Below are positions 22,831-33,944 of a stretch of 64,000 nucleotides of DNA, one piece after another. Made by a program: the position numbers and the translations under genes. The notes below the pieces were generated by a model that worked only from the letters and a program-made list of their open reading frames with translations, ran no database searches and had not been told where the DNA came from. The DNA lies in contig OY728123.1 of the NCBI GenBank assembly GCA_963277665.1, positions 632,522,915-632,586,914 on the forward strand, in the 5' to 3' direction. Each line of letters opens with the position of its first letter. The first letter of the stretch is position 1. This DNA is from Viscum album (Eukaryota; Streptophyta; Magnoliopsida; Santalales; Viscaceae).

Positions 22831-23906
22831 ATAGAGAAGAAATTGAAATTGAATATAAGTTGGTTGTAGTATGAACTCTTAAATACACCAATGTATTCAT
22901 TATGAGTAAGTAGGATTGTTTTATAGTTCAAAAGACGCATCATTAGTATAATGAATTGAAATAATTCTAAATGCATTGGAAGAAATAGAAAAATTTGGAA
23001 TTTATGTTTAAATTTAAAATATAATAATGGTGTTTTGAGATTTTTTATGTTGGATTTGGCATATTTTAAGTAAAAATGCCTTTGATTAAAAAAATTCCTA
23101 ACTCACAATTCAGTTTAGGAGGACTGCAACCACTATTTAGGTGGGAATTCTACTCTCTAGAAAACCAACAAGGGAAATCGGGAGTTTTCATGTGAATATG
23201 TGCTCCATGGGAAATCACAAGGGTATAAAGTAAAACCACCATATGGGGTATCACGAAGGTGGAGGATGCCACCATGGGGAGGTGCCAACATATAAGGGGA
23301 TCTTACCCTATAATTTCTTCTGGATAGTTGAAGCAACAATTTGATATAAAAGGAACCACACACATGATGAAAGTTTTGATGTTGGAAGAGAGCTTACATG
23401 TACTTTAAATCCTTCTTTAAATACATGTATAAAAACAATGTTGTTCGATCCAATAAATCTACTATGTCGGATTAACCCCAACAGTTTTCTTCCTCCTTGT
23501 GCCTTTCTTTGAGGACTTCTGTTCACCAGAATCTACATACCGCACCTCTGATTGATCGAGTTGAAGTAGTCGATAACCATTTCATCCTCAGGATGATTTG
23601 AATATGATTGAATTGTCATGAAGTGTTATTTTAATGATTTAAAAAATAAAAACCCATGAAATAAAATGTAAATAAAAAATGATATTTAGAGTGATGGTGA
23701 TTTCTCGCAAAGAAAATATGAGGCATTGTGCTTTAAGTGAGATGGTTCAGAAAAGAAAATTCAGTGATGTTTTGTCTATAAATTCCATAAACCTCGATCA
23801 TTTTGAGTGTGATACTATCGCACATATAACAGTGATTATTGAGAGAGAAATATATTCAAGGAATCACTTTGATTTCAAATGAAGGTACAATGCATTCGGA
23901 CTGTGT
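22831..23906. other. Unassigned DNA between Copia-1 and the gag-only element
   Basis: AT-rich DNA with no gene recognised. A local motif, CCACCATATGGGGTATCAC, recurs in altered form nearby (GCCACCATGGGGAGGTGCC, about 23270). The gag-only element inserted at the right edge of this stretch, so it was originally continuous with 33939 onward. Confidence 0.5.
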
Positions 23907-25500
23907 CTCTATGTAACGCCCCGACCCCAGTTACCCAGATTCGGTGCATTATTGTGTAACATTGGCATGATCACAAAAGATCAAGTCTCAAAAGGCCGAT
24001 TAGTTTAGTAGCCTTGGAAACACTAGATACATTCATTAGTTTTACATTACATCATAAAGTAATACAAAACTACAACAACATCTTGTCTTCATATCCCCTC
24101 ATATTATCCCTTCAGTTCATTCATAAAATACTTCTTCACATCCTGGAAAAATTAAAACATTGAAAGGGGTGAGCTCAGATGCTCAGTAAGGATAACAATA
24201 TTGCAGAAGATTTCAAAAATAAACATAAACATTTAAGTTAATGTTTAACAAAAAAAAAGACTTTTAAACATGAACTTTATCATAATATAGAAAAAGTAAA
24301 ATGAAATAATGCCTTTTACTTATTCACATGGATATTCTACTGGTCGAATAATCACATGCAATATCAATAACCACTTTCATAATGATGGATTGCATAATTC
24401 CAGACTATCATAACCATGTAGCCAAGGCCTCGTGCCAAGACCACAAATAAGATTTTGTCAAGGCCTCGTGCCAAGACACTAGTTTGTCTCATGAGACCTA
24501 CCGATGCATCAAGGAGCTATAGTGGGATCCACCCGTCACTTATTAAGTCCAATGAATTCCTCATATAAATAGGTTTAAACATATCATAAACCATAACATA
24601 ATCGTATCACATAAAACATGCATAAAGGAAACATAACATTTCCAAATTTCAATCACAAGATATCAATACAACATATTGATATAATAAAAACACTTTCAAA
24701 ACCATTTTCAATACCAAAATAAAGGAAAATTAAAACTTTGTATTTGTTTTTCATTTAAAAAAAAGTTATGGATTATAGAGGAAGCTGAAACTCAAATAAT
24801 GATCATGGCGGCGGAAAAGTAGTTGTAACCGCATATATAAGAAAAACATTCCTTTTTGTCGTTTAGTAAAAACACTTTGTATAAAAAGATTTTTTTTGAA
24901 AAAAAGTAAAAGTCAAAGGGTTTATACACCGTATTAATGAAAGTTGTGTATAAAACCAAATATGCCTCAATGAAAGGAGATTGAGACGAAGTCCTTACAA
25001 AGATCATTTTTAAAATAAAATAGATCTATTATGTGTATTCATTATAATTACACATAAATAAAGTAAAAATACAGGATATGACATAATAACATCATGACAT
25101 AATTTTAAAGTAGGAGATTAACCCAAAGAATGGAAATTGGGTTAAGAAATTCCCTTACCTCGTGTCTGAATTCACTCGACCGTTCTTTGATCTCCTGAAT
25201 AATAAACTAGAGTTAATCTATACCTTCTTAAGAACCTTTTTCAAGTCCATTATTCCTTTTATATCACTTCTTACCATGTCATGAACATTATGTAATTATT
25301 TAAGTTTATAACGGTCGTTTTGTCGATCTTAGGTACTTGAGTCAAAAATAAACTTCTTATAATTACACTTTGTTCATGTGGTAAATTATCCATTATATCC
25401 ATAATTATATTCATGATTTATATATCATATACATCATATATATCCAGTATATACATTCATTTATAATGTTACATAACATTTGGAGGTAAGAAATGAAATG

Positions 25501-25545
25501 CACCGTTCATGGAGACGGTAAGCCGTACGTACGCATGAACGCTAC
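25501..25545. promoter_or_regulatory. Conserved LTR stem-loop motif, copy 1
   Basis: A 45-bp block containing the inverted arms GTTCATG/CATGAAC with an inner ACGG/CCGT pair and a GTACGTAC palindrome. It is the same in the other LTR (31817-31861) and occurs twice in the solo LTR (48567-48611 and 48780-48824). The surroundings are AT-rich and more diverged. A nearby GCGG-TAGT-CCGC hairpin (about 25692-25703) is also kept. Confidence 0.55.
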
Positions 25546-25675
25546 TTTAATTTCCATTTCATATTTAATGGAATGAAGTTATAATTATATAAAGGTATAA
25601 TATAATTCCAGTATAATATAATGTATAATACCATTTACTCCATCCTTTATACATCCCACATATGGCATTAACGAT

Positions 25676-25930
25676 TCAAATCACTTTGAGGGGGCGGTAG
25701 TCCGCACTTCCTAAAATGAAATTATCGCGTTTAACCATAATGGAAATCATAAAGTATGCCATAAATGAGAAATAAAAAATCATAAGTAAAACATAAAAAT
25801 AATATATATCATATCTGAAAATATTTTCATCAAAATGGCCACCATTAGAGGTGTTAAAAGAATATTGAACAATCATCGTTTCGTGAGGCAAAAATTCTCC
25901 ATCCACAGAAACCTTATGTTCTTTAACCAT
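25676..25930 (-). CDS. Short ORF inside the LTR, copy 1 (function unknown)
   Basis: Starts MVKEHKVSVDGEFLPHE and continues to 84 codons with a hydrophobic, Tyr/Phe-rich tail. Same-frame ATGs exist upstream (to 25960), but the ATG at 25930 is the one shared by all copies. It lies about 300 nt downstream of the LTR TATA box in the direction of transcription, so it would sit in the transcript leader before gag. The first ~24 residues are nearly identical in the other LTR and in the solo LTR. I do not recognise the protein. It may be a leader peptide or a chance ORF over a conserved RNA or DNA element. Confidence 0.3.
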   Translation of the reverse strand: MVKEHKVSVDGEFLPHETMIVQYSFNTSNGGHFDENIFRYDIYYFYVLLMIFYFSFMAYFMISIMVKRDNFILGSADYRPLKVI

Positions 25931-26253
25931 TAGATGTAGGTGTGTGTAAGTGTAGCTCAAATAATCATTATAAAAACATCCTAGTATATTGAGGATACTT
26001 TTTTTGTTACAAAATAAATGAATAAAAAGAGTCTAAGGGGTTGGAGAAGCAAAATAAAACAAAAGAACACAAGAGAAAACACTACCTTTAAAACGGGTAA
26101 CTCTTTTTGATTTGAGCCAAAGGATTCCTTGGGAAGAATTATTCCCAAAGTGAGTCTTCTAGGAGTAAGAGAGGGAAGGTGGGAGAGTATTTTAGTAGAG
26201 GTTGGCCGTGCCAAATGGATTGAAAGTGTGAATAAGGTGGTAGTGGTGGGGGC

Positions 26254-26261
26254 CTTTTATA
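26254..26261 (-). promoter_or_regulatory. TATA box, 3' LTR of the gag-only element
   Basis: TATAAAAG on the minus strand within CTCTTATAAAAGGCCCCC. The same sequence is present in the 5' LTR (32570-32577) and in the solo LTR (49535-49542). Confidence 0.55.
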
Positions 26262-27617
26262 AGAGGAGAGAAGGGGCACTCTTGGAAAGATTGAAATGTT
26301 ACTTTATTATGAAATGATTTTCGGATTCTAAAGGTCCCAAAATGATATAGTTCGAGGTTAAGGTGATAAGGGTTCGAAATATACTCATCCAATACGTTTT
26401 TTAAAAGTTTAATCCTTGGATTTTACATTATCTTTTCATTTTATTTAAATCGTTAATTAATGAGGTAATCGCTGCATCATCATGGTGTCACAAATAATTT
26501 AATTTATTTAATGTCTAAAAATTATAAAAAAAATATCATGATGTAGGAAATAGTTTTATATTTCTAATTAATATTTATAGTCAAAAATATGACTTGTATA
26601 ACCCCTTTTAAAAATTGTTTTAGTAAAACAACTCATGTTTGTGACATTTTATTTTAACATTAAATAAAATGTTTTTAATGTCATTTCCCTTCCAAAGTGG
26701 CCCCATGGGGTCCCCAAGTTGACCCATGGTTTTTTGTGGTCGGCCATGACTCATCCAATAGGGGTAGGACATGTTTCAAGGTCATTTCCTATTATTGTAA
26801 CATTATATTTACCTTAAATTTCACTAATTATCTTTAATCGCAATTAATTAAACTTAAAAGTTACTATTCACCAAAAATTATTTTAATCCCATTGAACCAC
26901 ATTTTACTTCCTAATGAAAACCATGTATGTCAGATTTTTGAAAATCAAATCACAGAAGTGGTAATGTTTCATTTAAATGAAAAATCAGTTTTTAACTACC
27001 ACTTAGCGGTTTCACTATTCATCAAAAATTGAAGTTTTTCAGAACAGTGCCAAAATTTCACCCTAAGATATAATTGATATTCCGAATCCAAAAATGATGT
27101 CTATTTTACAAAATTCCAAACATATAAGTTGAATTAATTAATTTCATAATTAATTCCCGCTGTCACAACAAATAGCGTGTTTTTAAGAAACAATATATAT
27201 CAAAAGATTGACAATTGTTTATGTCCAATTTCAAAGTGAAATTAATTCTAATGACCACCATTGGATAAAACAATAAAAATATATTATAATTATACTTTAA
27301 AACCACTCAACAGTATAATTTATCACTATAAAATATTTTGATTAAAAAAGTTGTTTTTATGTATTTTTCACTATTCATAAAAAATTGGATGTTCTCAGAA
27401 AATTACAAAAAATTCAACTTTGGATAATTTCGATATTACAAATAAAAAAATGAAGTCCATTTTGAAATATAAAATTTATCTAATTTTAAAAAGTGGGCAT
27501 TACTATTCATAACGGCTACTTTGATTAGTCGCGGTGTGTTAGAACTCGAACTTGCGTACAATGCAAGATATTGCATTATTGAAAGAGAGGCGTATCATGA
27601 AAGCTTGGGGTGTTACA

Positions 27618-28663
27618 TTCTCCCCTACTTCAATAAATTTTTTCCTCGCAATTTGAAAATGTTCTTCGAAAGTAAACGGTTGAAAATAGAAAATAACTTT
27701 GTGGAAAACCCACATCGGAGATAGGGTTAATAAGAATATAACATTAAAAGAAATAAAGAGAAGTACAAAGGTCACCCGAGATATCCCATACTAGGATTCT
27801 ATGAAAATATGGATATGGAAGAAAAACAAACCAGAAAGGTCTGATGGAGAGTTGTAGAAAACACGATTAGGAGAAAGTTAACAATAAGAAAATCACAAAC
27901 TTGTGATTGGTTAAATGGTCATCGAATCCCAAGTTGGAAAAGTTAACCGACAACATTTTGGTTTTAAGTTAACTTTTATAAAGTTGAGGAATTTATTTAA
28001 GAGATTTTATAAGAACGTAAGGTAATATACTTACTTGTCGTGTAGACTTTCATTCCTTAATAAATTTTTACCACAAACCCATCTTTCACTCCAAATGATA
28101 ACAGAACTCAAAAATATTCTATTTATCCTAATTGTATAAGGTTATAAATATTACCACATACCATTTGGATTAGGAAAACTATTTTGTAATAATTAGGGAC
28201 ATCCTGTAGGATAGTGGTAGGTAATAAAGGCCTGTCACACTATGGTTGTGGGTTCGATTCCTGCAGCTTTGTCTGACGTGACGGGTTATGCCCCACCCCG
28301 CAGGTTGTCCTTTTCCTAAAACTATAGTATTATAATATTCCAAAAATAATCTTCAAAAATTATTTAACCTTAAACAATACTATCCAAAGATCAACTTAAT
28401 CCATTCCAACCTTTATAGTTATCCAAAATACCTCTGTCCAGACTTTCTCTAAATGGTCCTTAAATTCTAAAATCAGTTGTAAAATCAGATTCTCCAAACA
28501 AAGTAAAGTTTATCTTATTGTCACATACTAAAAATATGATTACCTTCATCATATTAAATCCTTAATTAAAACAACAAGTACTGTAGTACAATCCTTATAT
28601 ATATATCACATTATCATTATAACCATAATATAATCCTTGAGTCTAAAAGTACCAATACATTAA
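27618..28663 (-). other. Non-coding interior between gag and the 3' LTR
   Basis: About 1 kb without coding sequence. The polypurine tract (GAAGTAGGGGAGAA on the minus strand, 27618-27631) abuts the 3' LTR. A SINE-like insert lies at 28183-28317. The rest is AT-rich. In an autonomous relative this interval would hold pol. Confidence 0.7.
28183..28317 (+). mobile_element. tRNA-derived SINE-like insertion
   Basis: Contains a strong pol III B box in GTGGGTTCGATTCCTGC (about 28249-28265) and an A-box-like stretch (GGATAGTGGTAGG, about 28212-28224) at normal tRNA spacing, followed by a GC-rich tail body (GGGTTATGCCCCACCCCGC). The segment is flanked by AAAACTAT at 28175-28182 and 28318-28325, a possible target duplication. 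The head does not fold as a complete tRNA, so this is a SINE-like element rather than a tRNA gene. It could also be a solitary tRNA-related relic. Confidence 0.5.
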
Positions 28664-29731
28664 TTATTCCGCTTCAACTGTAGTAACAACATAAGATTGT
28701 CCTTGATCCCTTGGCCTTTTCTGAGGTAAGTTTATCGGACGCTTAGGACATTATTTTTCATAATGCCCCATTTCCCTACAATTATAGCATTCCACATTGA
28801 CAACAACTTTCTTTCCCTTGCAATCATGATCTTGGTGTGCTTTTCCACCACACTTGTAACATACTCCCATTCCCTTCAAGCAAGTACCGAGGTTATTCTT
28901 CCCACAATTATCGCATAATGGGAAATCCTTCTTTCCCTTTTTCCCTTTATCAGTCTCTTGTTCCACCGTTCTCTTCTTCTCTTTCTTTACTTTATTTTCA
29001 TAATACTTAGAGAATTCCTTTTCTGTCTAGATAGCACACGCGACTATATCTTCGTACGTTGAGAAAGATTGTGATACTAATTCTCGACGGAGAAACGGTT
29101 TTATCCCATCAAAGAAACGATCGATCTTACTTCTTGGGTTACATATATAATCTGCAGCATGCCTTGATAATCTTGTAAAGTTAGCCTCATACTTTGCGAC
29201 ACTCTCATCCTCCTTCTGCCTTAGACTCAAAAATTGTCTTTCCATATCTGCTCGATGGTCATGTGGAAAGTATTTTTCTATGAAAAGATCTTTGAACTCT
29301 CTCCATTCCATATTTGATACTTCTTCATCTTCCTTTGTGTTTTGAATCAGTGACCACCATTGATCGGCATCTCCAGTGAGGTGGTAGACTGCCATTACAA
29401 CCTTCTCCCTTTCGCTACTCCCCAAGGCATGGAATATTTTTTCTAAGGAGTTTATCCATTGCTCAGCTACTAATGGATTTGTACCCCCATTAAATGTTGG
29501 TGGTTGTTGCCTCATGAAGCGGTCTAACATTTATCCTCCACGTTGCAGATCAGGGTGCTCCATACGAGTAAGGTTATTATTCATAACCTGAGTGAGTTGT
29601 CCCAGTATGGTAATAAGTTGATCAGCACCAGTTTTATCTCCAGATCCACAATAATTATCTTGAGCAGGAGGGAAATCCCTACACGGAGTGCGTGCATTGA
29701 TATGGTTTCCATTCCTTCCACTATGCGCCAT
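28664..29731 (-). pseudogene. gag: gag of the TR-GAG-like element, three in-frame stops
   Basis: Gypsy-type capsid/nucleocapsid protein of 355 codons, starting MAHSGRNGNHINARTP. Retrotransposon gag domain: PTFNGGTNPLVAEQWINSLE, GDADQWWSLIQ, WREFKDLFIEKYFP, EANFTRLSRHAADY. Nucleocapsid: two CCHC knuckles (CYKCGGKAHQDHDC; CYNCREMGHYEK then a stop then C), preceded by a Cys cluster CDNCGKNNLGTC in which the usual His is replaced. Stops at 29531-29533, about 29027 and about 28751 are all in one frame, with no frameshift. The frame ends in VVTTVEAE at 28664, about 25 residues after the last knuckle, exactly where protease would begin. The gag resembles the Tekay/Del chromovirus type, from memory of that family. 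Confidence 0.9.
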
Positions 29732-30225
29732 TTCTAAACAATGGCATAAACTAGATTAGTTTATGAATCAAAATACATAATTACATACTTGTAAAATACT
29801 AAACATAAATTTAACTATTTATGGATATAATCCATAAAAATGTTTTCTTTGAGGAAGTATATACTCATAACCCTTCATAGTGGTTTGTAAAGAAAAAGAG
29901 AATTATCCTAAGCATATCCCCCAGGAGTGTCGTAACCAAGAGTGTATCAAGGCCCGTTATCGTGCACCAGTTCCCGTTCGAGTCTATCTCAAAGCGGTGT
30001 TTTAGGGTTTTACCCCTAGGTACATCTGTGCCAGAGCCGTCTCTACCTGCTTGTATCCAGACATGGATGTATTGCTCGGAAAGCTCACAAAATCTCTACA
30101 ACAACAAAATTATAGGAAGTTTTTCTATACTAATCCTCAATGTCTATCTTATGGCCATGCGCTCTAATCAGAGTTTATCTAAATCTAGCTTCCAAGGTTA
30201 GTACTAAACTGCCTCTGATACCAAC
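29732..30225 (-). other. 5' leader of the gag-only element with primer binding site
   Basis: Directly inside the 5' LTR the minus strand reads TTGGTATCAGAGGCAG (about 30208-30223). This is a close match to the plant tRNA-iMet primer site TGGTATCAGAGC. The remaining leader up to the gag ATG at 29731 holds no coding sequence I can support. Confidence 0.8.
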
Positions 30226-31816
30226 TGTAACGCCCCAACCCCAGCTACCCAAAGTCGGTGCATTATTGAATAACATTGGCATGATCACAAAAGATCAAGT
30301 CTCGAAAGACCGATTAGTTTAGTAGCCTTGGAAACACTAGATACATTCATTAGTTTTACATTAAATCATAAATTAATACAAAACTACAACAAAATATTGT
30401 CTTCATATACCCTCTTATTATCCCTTCAGTTCATTCATAAAATACTTTTTCACATCCTGGAAAAATTAAAACATTGAAATGGGTGAGCTCAGATGCTCAG
30501 TAAGGATAACAATATTGCAGAAGCTTTAAAAAATAAACACAAACATTTAAGGCAATGTATAACTAAAACAAAAACCTTTTAAACTTGAACTTTATCAGAA
30601 TATAGAAAAATTAAAATGAAATAATGCCATTAACTTATTCACATAGATATTCTACTGGTCGAATAATCACATGCAATATCAATAACCACTTTTATAATGA
30701 TGGAATGCATAATGCCAGACTATCATAACCACATAGCCAAAGCCTTGTTCCAAGACCAAAAATAAGATTTTGTCAAGGCCTCGTGCCAAGACACTAGTTT
30801 GTCTCATGAGACCTATCGATGCATCGAGGAGCTATAGTAGGCTCCACCCGTCACTTATTAAGTCCAATGCATTCCTCATATGAATAGGTTTAAACATATC
30901 ATAAACCATAACATAATCATATCATGTAAAACATACATAAAGGAAACATAAAATTTCCATATTTCAATCACAAGATATCAATACAACATATTGATATAAT
31001 AAAAACACCTTCAAAACCATTTTCAATACCAAAATAAAGGAAAATTAAAACATTGAATTTTTTTTTCATTTAAAAAAAAGTTATGGCTTGTAGAGGAAGC
31101 CGAAACTCAAATAATGGTCATGGCAGCGGAGAAGTAGTTGTCACCACATATGTAAGAAAAACATTTCTTTTTGTTGTTTAGTAAAAATGATTTGTATAAA
31201 AATATTCCTTTTGAATAAAAGTAAAAGTCAAAGGTGTTTATACACCATATAAATGAAAGTTGTGTATAAAACCAAATATGCCTCAATGAAAGGAGATTGA
31301 GATGAAGTCCTTACAAAGATAATTTTTAAAATAAAATAGATCTATTATGTTTATTCATTATATGTACACATAAATAAAGTAAAAATACAGGATATGACAT
31401 AATAACATCATGACATAATTTGAAAGTAGAAGATTAACCCAAAGAATGGAAATTGGGTTAAGAAATTCCCTTACCTCGTGTCCGAATTCACTCGACCGTT
31501 ATTTGATCTCTTGAATAATAAACTAGAGTTAATCTATACCTTCTTAAGAACCTTTTTATAGTTAATTATTCCTTTTATATCACTTATTACCATGTCATGA
31601 ACATTATGTAATTATTTAAGTTTATAACGGTCGTTTTGTCGATCTTAGGTACTTGAGTCAAAAATAAACTTCTTATAATTACACTTTGTTCATGTGGTAA
31701 AATATCCATTATATCCATAATTATATTCATGATGTATATATCATATACATCATATATATCCAGTATATACATTCATTTATAATATTACATAACATTTGGA
31801 GGTAAGAAATGAAATG

Positions 31817-31861
31817 CACCGTTCATGGAGACGGTAAGCCGTACGTACGCATGAACGCTAC
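31817..31861. promoter_or_regulatory. Conserved LTR stem-loop motif, copy 2
   Basis: Identical over the 45-bp core to 25501-25545, while flanking bases differ between the two LTRs. Arms GTTCATG/CATGAAC and ACGG/CCGT are intact. Confidence 0.55.
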
Positions 31862-31931
31862 TTTCATTTACATTTCATATTTAATGGAATGAAGTTATAA
31901 TTATATAAAGTTATAATATAATTCTAGTATA

Positions 31932-32246
31932 TTATAATGTATAATACCATTTACTCCATCCTTTATACATCCCACATATGGCATTAACGATACAAATCAA
32001 TTTGAGGGGGCGGTAGTCCGCACTTCCTAAAATGAAATTATCGCGTTTACCCATAATGGAAATCATAAAGTATGCCATAAATGAGAAATAAATAAGCATA
32101 ATGGAAACATAAAAATAATATATATCATATATGAAAATAGTTTCATCAAAATGTCCACCATTAGAGGTGTTAAAAGAATATTGAACAATCATCGTTTCGT
32201 GAGGCAGAAATTCGCCATCCACAGAAACCGTATGTTCTTTAACCAT
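31932..32246 (-). CDS. Short ORF inside the LTR, copy 2 (function unknown)
   Basis: 104 codons starting MVKEHTVSVDGEFLPHE. It agrees with copy 1 (25676-25930) at nearly every residue of the first 35; the changes seen there are Lys-to-Thr and silent ones. The C-terminal part diverges and is longer. The position relative to the LTR TATA box is the same as in copy 1. This copy would lie in the 5' leader of the genomic transcript. Confidence 0.3.
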   Translation of the reverse strand: MVKEHTVSVDGEFLPHETMIVQYSFNTSNGGHFDETIFIYDIYYFYVSIMLIYFSFMAYFMISIMGKRDNFILGSADYRPLKLICIVNAICGMYKGWSKWYYTL

Positions 32247-32569
32247 TAAATGTAGGTGTGTGTAAGTGTAGCTCGAATAATCATTATAAAAACATCCTAG
32301 TATATTGAATATACTGGTTTTGTTACAAAATAAATGAATAAAAAGAGTTTAAGGGGTTGGAGAATCAAAATAACACAAAATAACACAAGAGAAAACACTA
32401 CCTTTAAAACGGGTAACTCTTTTTGATTTCAGCCAAAGGCTTCCTTGGGAAGAATTATGCCCAAAGTGAGGCTTCTAGGAGTAACAGAGGGAATTTGGGA
32501 GAGTAGTGTGTCATAGTTTGGCCGAGCCAAATGGCTTGAAAGTGTGAATAAGGTGGTAGTGGTGGGGGC

Positions 32570-32577
32570 CTTTTATA
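32570..32577 (-). promoter_or_regulatory. TATA box, 5' LTR (promoter of the gag transcript)
   Basis: TATAAAAG on the minus strand in a context conserved in all three LTRs (CTCTTATAAAAGGCCCCC). As the 5' LTR copy, it is the likely promoter of the gag RNA, with initiation expected roughly 30 bases downstream. Confidence 0.6.
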
Positions 32578-33944
32578 AGAGGAGAGAATGGGCACTCTTG
32601 GAAAGATTGAAATGTTACTTTATTATGAAATTATTTTCGGATTTTAAAGGTCCCACAATGATATAGTTCTAGGTTAAGGTGATAAGGGTTCGAAATATAC
32701 TCATCCAATAGGTTTTTTACAAGTGTATGCCTTGGATTTTACATTATCTTTTCATTTTATTTAAATCATTAATTAATGAGGTAATCGCTGCATCATCATG
32801 GTGTCATAAATATTTAAATTTATTTAATGTCTAAAAATTATAAAAAAACATCATGATGTAGGAAATCATTTTATCTTTCTAATGAATATTTATAGTAAAA
32901 AATATGACTTGTATAACCCCATTTAAAAATTGTTTTAGTAAAACAACTCATGTTTGTGACATTTTATTTTAACATTAAATAAAACGTTTTTAATGTCATT
33001 TACCTACCCAATTGGATCCATGGGGTCCTCAAGTTGACCCATGGTTTTTCTTGGTCGGACATGACTTATCCAATAGGGGTAGGACAAGTGTCAATGTCAT
33101 TTCCTATTATTATAACATTATATTTACCTTAAATTTCACTAATTACCTTTAATCGCTATTAATTAAACTTAAAATATACTATTCACCAAAAAATTATTTT
33201 AATCCCATTGAACCACATTTTACTTCCTAATGACAACCATGTATGTCTGATTTTTGAAAATCAAATCACAGAAGTGTTAATGTTTCATTTAAATGAAAAA
33301 TAAGTTTTTTAACTACCACTTAGTGGTTTCACTATTCATCAAAAATTGAAGTTTTTCAGAACAATGCCAAAATTTCACCCTAAGCTATAATTGATATTAC
33401 GAATCCAAAACTGATGATTATTTTACAAAACTCCAAACATATAAGTTGCATTAATTAATTTCATAATTAATTCCTACTGTCACAACAAATAGCGTGTTTT
33501 TAAGAAACAATATATATCAAAAGATTGACAATTGTTTGTGTCCAATTTCAAAGTGAAATAAAATCTAATGACCAAAATTGGATAAAATAGTAAAAATATA
33601 TTATAATTATACTTTTAAACCACTCAATAGTATAATTTATCACTATAAAATATTTTGATTAAAAAAGTTTTTTTAAGTATTTTTCACTATTCATAAAAAA
33701 TTGGAAGTTCTCAGAAAATTACAAAAAATTCAACTTTGGATAATTTCCATATTAGGAATACAAAAATGAAGTCCATTTTGAAATATAAAATTTATATAAT
33801 TTTAAAAAGTGGGTATTACTATTCATAACAGCTACTTTGATTAGTCGCGGTGTGTTAGAACTCGAACTTGCATACAATGCAAGCTATTGCATTATTGAAA
33901 GAGAGGCGTATCGTGAAATCTTGGGGTGTTGCACTCTAAATGTG

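Larger units (their letters stand above)
23912..27617 (-). repeat. 3' LTR of the gag-only element
   Basis: Runs on the minus strand from TGTAACACCCCAAGC (27617) to GGGGCGTTACA (23912). It holds a TATA box (26254-26261), a palindromic segment around 26129-26153 (TTGGGAA/TTCCCAA), a short conserved ORF (25676-25930) and a conserved stem-loop motif (25501-25545). These all recur at matching positions in the other LTR. Confidence 0.95.
23912..33933 (-). mobile_element. Gag-only LTR retrotransposon (TR-GAG-like), complete, 10.0 kb
   Basis: Two long direct repeats, 23912-27617 (3706 bp) and 30226-33933 (3708 bp), with LTR ends TGTAACACCCC...GGGGCGTTACA read on the minus strand. The element is flanked on both sides by CTCTA (23907-23911 and 33934-33938), a 5-bp target duplication, so both borders are secure. 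On the minus strand a primer site follows the right (5') LTR and a polypurine tract precedes the left (3') LTR. The 2608-bp interior codes only for gag. No protease, RT, RNase H or integrase is present, so it must have used enzymes of a related gypsy-type element. The first 106 bp of the two LTRs differ at 8 sites by eye, so the insertion is not recent. Confidence 0.95.
30226..33933 (-). repeat. 5' LTR of the gag-only element
   Basis: Direct repeat of 23912-27617 by end-to-end similarity; begins TGCAACACCCCAAG (33933, one change from the partner) and ends GGGGCGTTACA (30226). It carries the TATA box at 32570-32577, the short ORF (31932-32246) and the conserved stem-loop motif (31817-31861). 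Confidence 0.95.

Noticed and set aside
24792..25007. ORFs in the AT-rich parts of the LTRs, such as this minus-strand frame
   Set aside because: No conservation between LTR copies and no family similarity, unlike the MVKEH ORF.
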